Shown here in pieces: positions 1 to 5,992 of a stretch of DNA of 6,918 nt. The stretch's first letter is position 1; the number at the start of each line of letters is the position of its first letter. The DNA is taken from the NCBI GenBank assembly GCA_947449125.1, contig CANFQR010000073.1, forward strand, positions 1 through 6,918, in the 5' to 3' direction. The notes beneath the pieces were generated by a model, which saw only the letters and a program-made list of their open reading frames with translations, was not told the DNA's origin and did no database searches. The stretch comes from Bacteroidota bacterium (GTDB lineage Bacteria > Bacteroidota > Bacteroidia > B-17B0 > Aurantibacillaceae). The position numbers and the translations under genes are program-made.

Positions 1-2
1 AG

Positions 3-971
3 TTAAATAGTATTTACTTCGGCGGAGGCACTCCAAGTTTGTTAAATATAAATGAGTTAGACTTATTATTTGACACATTGCATAGGTATTTCGAGTTTGA
101 TAATCTCACCGAAATAACCTTTGAAGTAAATCCGGACGACGTTTCTAAAAAAAAATTAAACGCGTGGAAAAAAATCGGAATAAACAGGCTAAGTATAGGG
201 ATACAAAGTTTTAATGATGAAGAATTGAAATGGATGAATAGGGCTCATGAAGCAAAGCAATCCGTTAAATCTGTTTTATTGGCGCAAGATGCCGGTTTTA
301 GTAACATTACAATTGATTTAATTTATGGGAGTAAGTTTCAAACCATAGATTCTTGGCAAGAAACACTGCTAAAGGCAGTTAATTTAAAAACCCAACATAT
401 TTCATCCTATAATTTAACTATTGAAAATAAAACAGTTCTTGGAAGCAGAACTGAAAAAGGTATAGAGCCAGCTGTTAATGAAAATTTAAGCAGTAAACAA
501 TTTTTATTAATGGTAGATTTATTAAAGCAATCTGATTTTATTCAATACGAAGTTTCTAATTTTGGGAAAAGTGGTTATTTTGCCCAACATAACAGTAATT
601 ATTGGCTTCAAAAAGAATATCTGGGTATTGGGCCATCAGCTCATTCATTTAACGGCCTATCGCGACAGTGGAATATAAAAAACAACAACGCATACATAAA
701 AGGATTGGAGCAAAACTTAATTCATTTTGAACGAGAGGAGTTATCAATAAAAGATAGGTTTAATGAATATGTTTTAACCCGTTTAAGAACTATTTGGGGT
801 TGTGATGTAAGTGAAATTGAAAATCTTTTTGGAGAAGCTATAACATCTCATTTTTTAAAAATGATTGATAAACAACAATTTCACTTTAATAATAATAACG
901 GTGTTTATACTTTAAAAGGAGAATCACTTTTATTTGCCGACGGAATAGCTTCAGATTTTTTCCTTGAATAA
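3..971 (+). CDS. hemW: HemW-like radical SAM heme chaperone, 5'-truncated by the window edge
   Basis: HemW is a radical SAM protein of the HemN family that binds heme and delivers it to target proteins; it was long annotated as oxygen-independent coproporphyrinogen oxidase-like. The reading frame is open from base 3, so this is a gene cut at its 5' end: 322 residues are visible against about 375-380 for the family. The missing 50-60 residues would carry the CxxxCxYC iron-sulfur motif. Visible in order are the SAM-binding GGGTPS (bases 21-38), EVNPDD, NRLSIGIQSFND, IDLIYG, YEVSNF, HNSNYW and GIGPSAHSF, followed by the C-terminal HemN_C-type region with the RLRTIWGCD segment. A TTG at base 39 is only an internal codon, because conserved family sequence lies upstream of it. 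HemW is favoured over a true HemN by the HNxxYW/GIGPSAHSF pattern and by length; the cluster motif itself cannot be checked here. It converges with the methyltransferase gene on its right. Confidence 0.92.
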   Translation, partial: LNSIYFGGGTPSLLNINELDLLFDTLHRYFEFDNLTEITFEVNPDDVSKKKLNAWKKIGINRLSIGIQSFNDEELKWMNRAHEAKQSVKSVLLAQDAGFSNITIDLIYGSKFQTIDSWQETLLKAVNLKTQHISSYNLTIENKTVLGSRTEKGIEPAVNENLSSKQFLLMVDLLKQSDFIQYEVSNFGKSGYFAQHNSNYWLQKEYLGIGPSAHSFNGLSRQWNIKNNNAYIKGLEQNLIHFEREELSIKDRFNEYVLTRLRTIWGCDVSEIENLFGEAITSHFLKMIDKQQFHFNNNNGVYTLKGESLLFADGIASDFFLE

Positions 972-988
972 AATAAGTTTGCCTTATT
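972..988. terminator. Possible weak bidirectional hairpin between convergent genes
   Basis: AATAAG (972-977) and CTTATT (983-988) form a 6-bp inverted repeat around the 5-base loop TTTGC. It sits between the two convergent stop codons and overlaps the stop codon of the minus-strand gene. The position suits a shared terminator, but the stem has a single G-C pair and no strong U tract follows on either side. Chance is quite possible in DNA this AT-rich. Confidence 0.3.
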
Positions 989-1676
989 AATTATCGGCTA
1001 TTTTGTTTTTATGAAAATTTTCAATTAAACCAGCGCTTGAATCAATACTATTTACAAGCCAATCAAAGTATATTTCAGTTTTTTCGTTTTCAGTCAGTAA
1101 ATAATTTGGCACAGTTTCTCTGATTCTTTTAGTTAATTCGTACAAGCATAAGGCAGCGCAAACACTAACATTAAAACTTTCGGTAAAACCATACATAGGG
1201 ATTTTTACAAACTCGTCTGCGTGTTCAAAAACAGTGTCTGAAATTCCTTCAATCTCAGTTCCAAAAACAAGCGCTAATTTTTTATCAACGGGTAACCTAT
1301 CAATTGTAAAATCATTTTTGTGAGGTGTTGTAGCAACTATACGGTAACCCTTGCTCTTTAAATCAGTAATAGCTTGAAGGGTGTTATTCTCTGAATTTTT
1401 GTGTTTATGAATATTAAGCCATTTACTGCTCCCCATATCTACATCGGCACTTATTTTAATATGGTTTCTTTTTTCAATGTAATGAATATTTTGAATTCCA
1501 AAACAATCGCAACTTCTTAAAATAGCACTTGTATTGTGACCTTGATAAACATCTTCCAATACTATTCTTAGGTGGTCAGTTCTTTGTGATATAACTTCAT
1601 CAAATCTTTTTTTTCTATTGTCTGAAATAAATGCCGACAGATAATTAATTAGTTCTATTTTTTGTGAATGTTCCAT
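987..1676 (-). CDS. trmH: TrmH-like SpoU-family tRNA (guanosine-2'-O)-methyltransferase
   Basis: Predicted to transfer a methyl group from S-adenosylmethionine to a ribose 2'-OH in RNA, most likely G18 in the D-loop of tRNA (TrmH, EC 2.1.1.34). All three SPOUT signature motifs are present. Motif 1 is around residues 39-66 (VLEDVYQGHNTSAILRS, with Arg54 in the place of the catalytic arginine). Motif 2 is LVFGTEIEGISD (about 136-147). Motif 3 is IPMYGFTESFNVSV (about 159-172), which forms the knotted SAM site and has Phe where SLNVS is usual. With the ATG at 1676 the protein is 229 residues, the same as E. coli TrmH. A GTG at 1739 would add 21 residues rich in Tyr, Phe and Leu that do not resemble the family and would run through the divergent promoter region, so it was not chosen. 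No Shine-Dalgarno is present, as is normal in Bacteroidota. The exact RNA target is inferred; another SpoU-family specificity cannot be excluded. Confidence 0.85.
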   Translation of the reverse strand: MEHSQKIELINYLSAFISDNRKKRFDEVISQRTDHLRIVLEDVYQGHNTSAILRSCDCFGIQNIHYIEKRNHIKISADVDMGSSKWLNIHKHKNSENNTLQAITDLKSKGYRIVATTPHKNDFTIDRLPVDKKLALVFGTEIEGISDTVFEHADEFVKIPMYGFTESFNVSVCAALCLYELTKRIRETVPNYLLTENEKTEIYFDWLVNSIDSSAGLIENFHKNKIADN

Positions 1677-1705
1677 TTTTAAATTGATGCAAAGAAAAAA
1701 ATAAA

Positions 1706-1736
1706 TTCTATAATTTAAATAGTATTTATACCTTAG
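1706..1736 (+). promoter_or_regulatory. Candidate Bacteroidota sigma-type promoter for the cobalamin operon
   Basis: TACCTTAG (1729-1736) matches the Bacteroidota -7 consensus TAnnTTTG at all but one defined position. TTC (1706-1708) stands 20 bases upstream in the place of the -33 TTG. A start about 5 bases after the -7 box would put the transcript 5' end at roughly 1741, where the riboswitch P1 strand begins. That agreement is the main support; the -33 element is imperfect. Confidence 0.4.
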
Positions 1737-1740
1737 CACT

Positions 1741-1903
1741 GCAAATTGGTTCTTTTTTAAACAAAAGATTAATAGGGAATAGTGTGAAAATCACTAATAG
1801 TACCCGCTGCTGTGAGTCCTTTAAAGCTTAAAACAATCGCGCCACTGTAATTTACGGGAAGGCGTTTTAAGTGAGGATAAGTCAGAAGACCTGCCACTTG
1901 CGC
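1741..1903 (+). promoter_or_regulatory. Cobalamin (B12) riboswitch aptamer
   Basis: This leader RNA should bind a cobalamin and lower expression of the downstream uptake operon when the vitamin is sufficient. The conserved core elements appear in order: GGGAAT (1775-1780); a perfect P4 hairpin TAGTG/CACTA (1780-1784 with 1792-1796) around TGAAAAT; CCCGCTGCTGTGA (1803-1815), whose CCC can pair with the preceding GGG; GCCACTG (1841-1847); GGGAAGGC (1856-1863); and the B12 box AGTCAGAAGACCTGCC (1880-1895). GGT at 1748-1750 can pair with ACC at 1889-1891, and GCAA at 1741-1744 with TTGC at 1898-1901, closing the outer stems. Placement directly before a BtuB-like receptor fits. Whether it prefers adenosyl- or methylcobalamin cannot be told reliably by eye. 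The exact 5' and 3' boundaries are estimates. Confidence 0.95.
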
Positions 1904-1958
1904 AATGTTTAAAGCTTTCGGGATGTGAGGCTAAAAACAACTTAATATTTTCAGAAAA
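1904..1958 (+). promoter_or_regulatory. Riboswitch expression platform with probable L5-L13 kissing-loop partner
   Basis: AAGCTTT (1912-1918) is exactly complementary over 7 bases to AAAGCTT (1823-1829), which lies in the loop region of the P5 arm of the aptamer. In characterised cobalamin riboswitches a kissing contact between L5 and a downstream loop (L13) is the ligand-dependent switch, and this pair sits where it is expected. The stem that would present the downstream loop is imperfect (for example CAC 1895-1897 with GTG 1925-1927). A short TTTT/AAAA inverted repeat (1948-1951 with 1955-1958) abuts the TTG start. There is no U-rich intrinsic terminator, so control of translation initiation is more likely than attenuation. 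The platform also contains a seven-codon ATG-to-TGA frame at 1905-1928. Confidence 0.6.
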
Positions 1959-3899
1959 TTGGCAAAAATAAAAAATAAGCAATTTGCTTGTGGTTTTAAT
2001 TGTATTAAAGCCTTTGTTGTTTTTTTGTTTTTATTAAGTAATAATCTTTTTTGTCAAGATACTGTTTCTTTGCAAAAAGTTGAAGTTACTGCAACAAAAA
2101 TTGAGCTATCGCAAATTGGTAAGAAAACGGAAAAATTGGACACAATTATTAAGCGTCAATTTAAATTCAATTCAATTGCCGATGTTTTAAGTTCAAACAG
2201 TACCATTTTTATTAAAAATTATGGGCCCGGATCAATAGCTACTACGTCCTTTAGAGGAGGGAATGCTTCACAAACCGCTGTTTTATGGAATGGTTTCAAT
2301 ATACAAAACCCCATGCTTGGCCAATCTGACTTAGCATTAATGCCTTGTTTTTTATTTGATAACATTAATTTGGAATATGGAGGATCATCCCATTTATGGG
2401 GCAGCGGGGCTGTAGGCGGAAGTATACATCTTAACAATAACCTTCTGTTTTCAAAAGGGTTAACTACCAGTTTGAGTTATGGTATAGGTTCTTTTGGGTT
2501 AAGAAACGCATCAACCTCGTTAAGTTTCAGTAAAAAGCGGTTTGTTTCTTCATTTAAATTATACAACATCAGTTCTGAAAATAATTTTCTATTCGCCGAT
2601 ACCTCTGATAAAATACAATCAATTAAGCAGCAAAAAAATTCCGCTTACAATTATGCCGGAATAATGAATGAGTTTAAATTTTTAATTAACTCAAAACAAA
2701 TAATTTCATTAACTATTTGGTTAAACAATAATAAACGTAGGTTACCTTCAATTAATAATCTTTCAGAAAGTAAAATCTATCAGCAAGATTATTCTGATAA
2801 AGTTACAGCTAATTGGAGTGTTATTTATCCAAATCACAAATCAATAATTCGTGCTGGCTATTTTAACGACAAGATAAATTATACAGATAGTTTAAAATCT
2901 GATTTTTCTAAAAATAATTCGCAGACATTTATCGCAGAAAATGAAAATTATTTTAATTGGGGCAAATCACATCAATTTAATTTAGGTGTTAATTACACTT
3001 CAAATTCAGCCAATTCAAATAATTATAACTCACTAAAAAATTTATCTAGACTATCATTTTTGGCAGGAAATAAATTTACCTTTTTTAATAATCGATGGTT
3101 AACCTACTTATCAATTAGAGCTGATTATTTAAGCGTTGGTAAATTGCCACTTACCGGAAATGTTTCAACAGAATTTAACCTTACTAAGAAAATAATACTA
3201 ATGGCAAGCGCTGCAAAAATTTACAGGCAACCAACTTTAAATGAATTGTATTGGATGCCAGGAGGAAATATAAATTTAAAACCCGAACAAGGATTTAGTT
3301 ACGATGGCACTATTGCATACAAAAATCAAATTAACAACCTGCTGATTTATATTTCAGGAGCAGCGTTTACACGTCAAATAAATAATTGGATTTTATGGAC
3401 ATCCAGTGCTAACGGTAATCCAACGCCAATTAATCTTATGCAGGTTTGGAGTAGAGGTACAGAAACAACTTGGCGATTTGAATACAAAAAAAATAAATTG
3501 ATTTATAAATTAAATTTTGGCACTGCTTATATTTTATCAACCACACAACAGATTAATCAGGAAAATAATAATTCTTTAAATAAACAATTAATTTACACCC
3601 CCAGATATTCTGCTAATGCAGTTTTCTCCGTGACATATAATAAATTCGATGTTTGTTTTTATAACCACTATGTAGGTTATCGATTTACTGCAAGCGACAA
3701 TTCGCAATGGTTAAATCCTTATCACGTTTCATCAGTAAGATTAAATTATACGGTTGAATTTAAATACGCTCAATTTATTTTATTTTCAGCATGCAATAAT
3801 TTATTTAATACAGATTACAAAATCGTTTCCGGTAGACCAATGCCTTTAAGAAATTTTGAATTAGGACTAACGCTTCAAAATAAAACAACACTAAAATAA
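1959..3899 (+). CDS. btuB: BtuB-like TonB-dependent outer-membrane cobalamin receptor
   Basis: Predicted 22-stranded outer-membrane barrel that imports corrinoids with energy from TonB. At 646 residues it is close to E. coli BtuB (614). Residues 1 to about 33 form a signal peptide with an unusually long n-region (about 17 residues) before the hydrophobic AFVVFLFLLS. A TonB-box-like LQKVEVTATK follows at 38-47. The plug domain spans about 55-160, with the typical TTSFRGGNASQTAVLWNGF (95-113) and YGGSSHLWGSGAVGGSIHL (140-158). The rest is barrel, including YRQPTLNELYW and, near the C-terminus, NNLFNTDYKIVSGRPMPLRN. No N-terminal carboxypeptidase-like domain is present, so it is not a SusC type. 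The start is TTG: the frame has a stop at 1932-1934 and no ATG between that stop and the signal peptide. The riboswitch upstream and the btuG-like gene downstream give the substrate; sequence alone would only say TonB-dependent receptor. The next gene begins 5 bases after its stop. Confidence 0.9.
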   Translation: MAKIKNKQFACGFNCIKAFVVFLFLLSNNLFCQDTVSLQKVEVTATKIELSQIGKKTEKLDTIIKRQFKFNSIADVLSSNSTIFIKNYGPGSIATTSFRGGNASQTAVLWNGFNIQNPMLGQSDLALMPCFLFDNINLEYGGSSHLWGSGAVGGSIHLNNNLLFSKGLTTSLSYGIGSFGLRNASTSLSFSKKRFVSSFKLYNISSENNFLFADTSDKIQSIKQQKNSAYNYAGIMNEFKFLINSKQIISLTIWLNNNKRRLPSINNLSESKIYQQDYSDKVTANWSVIYPNHKSIIRAGYFNDKINYTDSLKSDFSKNNSQTFIAENENYFNWGKSHQFNLGVNYTSNSANSNNYNSLKNLSRLSFLAGNKFTFFNNRWLTYLSIRADYLSVGKLPLTGNVSTEFNLTKKIILMASAAKIYRQPTLNELYWMPGGNINLKPEQGFSYDGTIAYKNQINNLLIYISGAAFTRQINNWILWTSSANGNPTPINLMQVWSRGTETTWRFEYKKNKLIYKLNFGTAYILSTTQQINQENNNSLNKQLIYTPRYSANAVFSVTYNKFDVCFYNHYVGYRFTASDNSQWLNPYHVSSVRLNYTVEFKYAQFILFSACNNLFNTDYKIVSGRPMPLRNFELGLTLQNKTTLK

Positions 3900-3904
3900 C
3901 ACTT

Positions 3905-4864
3905 ATGAAAAAAATAATTTTTATCACGACATTAATTTTTGGTTTTAGTACTAATAAAGCTCAAACACAGGTAGCAGATTTCGAAAACTTTTTGTTATCA
4001 CCAAATTCAGCTTACAGCAATTCATTAAGTTTACCTTTTCAATCGGCTGGGGCTTCGTTTCAATATAAGTGGGGTGGTAATTATTGGAGCGGCGGTTTTT
4101 CATATACCAATAAATATGATTCTGCAACGGCAGGATTTACAAACTTGTATGGTGTAAAACCATTAAAAGGCTATAATAATTCAAATGTATATACAGTAGC
4201 TCAAGATGGCGGAGTAATAAACTTATCTGCACCATCCAATACAGTTCAGGGTTTTTACATTACAAATACAACTTATGCTTATAAATCTATGAAACTTGGC
4301 GATGCTTTTGCTAAAAAATTTGGTGGCGTTAGCGGTAATGATCCTGATTTTTTTAAAGTAACTGTTAAGGGTTTTAAAAATGGTATTTTAATAAATGATA
4401 GCGTAAGTTTTTATTTAGCCGATTTTAGATTTGCAAATAATTCGTTAGACTATATTGTTGATACCTGGCAATGGGTTAATACATCAACCCTTGGAAATAT
4501 AGACAGCTTAAAGTTCTTTATGTATTCTAGCGATATTGGAAATTTTGGAATAAATACGCCGTTGTTTTTTGCGATGGATAATTTTACAAACACCTCATCA
4601 ACGGTTGGATTAAATGAGCAGGCAGATGTTTTAAATTTTAGTGTGTTTCCAAATCCGTTCAGTAATAATTTGTCACTTAGCTTAAATTCTATTTCTGAGT
4701 TAACAACTATTGTAATTAGCGATGTTACAGGAAAAATAGTTTGTTCATCTCAGTTAAATCAATTAAACACAACTATTAATCTTGATGAACTACAAGAAGG
4801 CATTTATTTTTTAGAACTCATGAATGGCACTCATAAATCAGTAAAAAAAATAATTAAAAATTAG
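3905..4864 (+). CDS. DUF4465 protein with T9SS C-terminal sorting domain, probable surface cobamide-binding accessory (BtuH-like)
   Basis: A 319-residue secreted protein. Residues 1 to about 20 are a signal peptide ending in NKAQ without a lipobox cysteine. Residues ~22-230 match the DUF4465 pattern: FENF near the start, YWSGGFSYTNKYDS (60-73), YITNTTYAYKSMKLGDAFAK (118-137), SFYLADFR (168-175), DTWQWVN with LGNIDSLKF (186-204), and GINTPLFFAMDNF (215-227). Residues ~246-319 are a type A T9SS sorting domain: SVFPNPFSNNLSLSL, SDVTGKIV, EGIYFLEL and a basic KSVKKIIKN tail. It should therefore cross the outer membrane by T9SS and be attached to the surface or released. DUF4465 genes often sit beside btuB- and btuG-like genes in Bacteroidota, and BtuH-type accessory proteins of Bacteroides bind B12, so a corrinoid-capture role is inferred. 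The equation with BtuH rests on context and recall, so no symbol is given. The ATG lies 5 bases after the btuB stop, suggesting tight co-expression. Confidence 0.85.
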   Translation: MKKIIFITTLIFGFSTNKAQTQVADFENFLLSPNSAYSNSLSLPFQSAGASFQYKWGGNYWSGGFSYTNKYDSATAGFTNLYGVKPLKGYNNSNVYTVAQDGGVINLSAPSNTVQGFYITNTTYAYKSMKLGDAFAKKFGGVSGNDPDFFKVTVKGFKNGILINDSVSFYLADFRFANNSLDYIVDTWQWVNTSTLGNIDSLKFFMYSSDIGNFGINTPLFFAMDNFTNTSSTVGLNEQADVLNFSVFPNPFSNNLSLSLNSISELTTIVISDVTGKIVCSSQLNQLNTTINLDELQEGIYFLELMNGTHKSVKKIIKN

Positions 4865-4903
4865 AATGCAAGGTTTTAATTAAGCTAACTCTCTTTAAAC
4901 TTG

Positions 4904-4917
4904 ATTATTGCAATAAT
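4904..4917. repeat. 14-bp perfect palindrome upstream of the btuG-like gene
   Basis: ATTATTG directly abuts its reverse complement CAATAAT, with no spacer, ending 9 bases before the ATG of the lipoprotein gene in a 62-base gap (4865-4926). A palindrome without a spacer suits a dimeric DNA-binding protein better than an RNA hairpin. No known operator is recognised. At this AT content a chance origin cannot be ruled out. Confidence 0.35.
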
Positions 4918-4926
4918 GGTATTGAA

Positions 4927-5961
4927 ATGAAAAAATGTAGCCTTCTATTTTTTACGTTAATTATATTAAGCGCTTGCGTAAAAGATAAGCCTCAAGATAG
5001 TATTCAGCCGCAAGTTCAATTAACTACTGCCAAAAAAGTTTACATTATAAACGAAGGAAATTTTGGTTCTGCCAATGCTTCAGTTTCTTTATATGATGTG
5101 GGTAATGATGCAGTTGTAGATAATATTTATAAGGTGCAGAATTCAACTAATCCCTCAATAGGCGATGTGGCCCAAAGTTTATCTTTTATAAATAATAAAT
5201 TTTATTTGGTGGTAAATAATTCAGGGAAGATTATTGTTTGCGATAATCAGTTTAAAAAATTAACGCAAATTACCAACCTTTCTTCGCCCAGGTATATTTT
5301 ACAGATTACCAATCAAAAAGCTTATGTGAGCGATTATAATGCTAATTCTGTAAGTATAATTGATCTTAATTCGAATACAAAAACAGGCTCAATTTCTTGT
5401 AAGGGCTGGACGGAGAAAATGGAACTTATTTATAACAAAGCGTTTATTACTAATATGAACAGCAATTATATTTATGTTGTAAATACCATAAATGATTTAA
5501 TTACAGACAGTGTTTATGTTGGTGTAAACGCCGGCAGTTTAGTTATTGATAAAAATGATAAGCTATGGGTTTTAAGTAGCGGCAATAGTATAAACGCCGT
5601 GAGTGGAAGTTTAACAAGAATTAATACTATTACTAATCAAATTGAAACTACATTTAATTTTCCGGCAAATAATTTTCCTAAAAATTTATGTATAAATAAA
5701 ACTAAAGACACGTTATATTTTATTAATAAAGGAATATATAGAATGCCAATTTACGCATCAGCAATTCCTGCAACAGAATTTATAGCAAAAGGAAATAAGA
5801 ATTTTTATGGGCTTGATATTAATCCTGCTAACTCTTTTATTTATGCTTCAGATGCTATTGACTACGTTCAAAAATCAAATATTTATGTTTATGATGCTAA
5901 CGGAAATCTTACAAAAAATTTTAAAGCAGGAATAAACGCTAATGGTTTTTATTTCGAATAA
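4927..5961 (+). CDS. btuG: BtuG-like surface lipoprotein, seven-bladed beta-propeller corrinoid binder
   Basis: BtuG of Bacteroides is an outer-membrane surface lipoprotein that binds cobalamin and cobinamide with extreme affinity, sits on BtuB as a lid and hands the ligand to it. This 344-residue protein begins with a lipoprotein signal peptide and lipobox LSAC, giving an acylated Cys17. CVKDK follows and loosely resembles the Lys/Asp-containing surface-export signals of Bacteroidota lipoproteins. From about residue 36 to the end there are seven repeated units of the YncE/DUF5074 kind, each with a short hydrophobic strand then a turn and a second strand: KVYIINEG (37), KFYLVVNN (91), KAYVSDYN (131), KAFITNMN (171), KLWVLSSG (212), TLYFINKG (262) and FIYASDAI (304). 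That is a complete propeller without truncation. The ATG at 4927 gives a normal lipoprotein n-region (MKKC). The locus context supports the corrinoid role; without it the call would be only a YncE-like propeller lipoprotein. Confidence 0.85.
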   Translation: MKKCSLLFFTLIILSACVKDKPQDSIQPQVQLTTAKKVYIINEGNFGSANASVSLYDVGNDAVVDNIYKVQNSTNPSIGDVAQSLSFINNKFYLVVNNSGKIIVCDNQFKKLTQITNLSSPRYILQITNQKAYVSDYNANSVSIIDLNSNTKTGSISCKGWTEKMELIYNKAFITNMNSNYIYVVNTINDLITDSVYVGVNAGSLVIDKNDKLWVLSSGNSINAVSGSLTRINTITNQIETTFNFPANNFPKNLCINKTKDTLYFINKGIYRMPIYASAIPATEFIAKGNKNFYGLDINPANSFIYASDAIDYVQKSNIYVYDANGNLTKNFKAGINANGFYFE

Positions 5962-5967
5962 AAATAG

Positions 5968-5992
5968 GCATCTTTGATTTGTTGATAGATGC
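5968..5992 (+). other. Small inverted repeat spanning the glycosyltransferase start
   Basis: GCATCT (5968-5973) and AGATGC (5987-5992) are a perfect 6-bp inverted repeat around a 13-base loop that contains both candidate TTG start codons (5979 and 5982) of the next gene. It has no U tract, so it is not a standard terminator. CATCTTTG (5969-5976) inside it differs from the Bacteroidota -7 consensus by one defined base, but no -33 TTG is evident. Either reading is weak. Confidence 0.25.

Noticed and set aside
39..41. TTG as the start of the HemW-like gene
   Set aside because: The same frame is open to base 3 and encodes IYFGGGTPS, a conserved part of the radical SAM domain, so the true start is off the left edge.
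1013..1022. 10-bp palindrome GAAAATTTTC near the 3' end of the TrmH-like gene
   Set aside because: It lies within coding sequence and is made of A and T runs expected by chance here; nothing around it suggests a site.
1681..1710. Minus-strand promoter for the TrmH-like gene
   Set aside because: Only a poor -7 match (TTTCTTTG) is seen close to the start and no -33 TTG at a suitable distance, so it was not listed as a feature.
1677..1739. Upstream GTG start adding 21 residues to the TrmH-like protein
   Set aside because: The extra residues are Tyr/Phe/Leu-rich, unlike the family, and come from the AT-rich divergent promoter region. The ATG at 1676 gives the usual 229-residue length.
2219..2437. 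72-residue minus-strand open frame inside the receptor gene
   Set aside because: It is fully antisense to the conserved plug-domain coding sequence of the BtuB-like receptor and its translation shows no recognisable domain.
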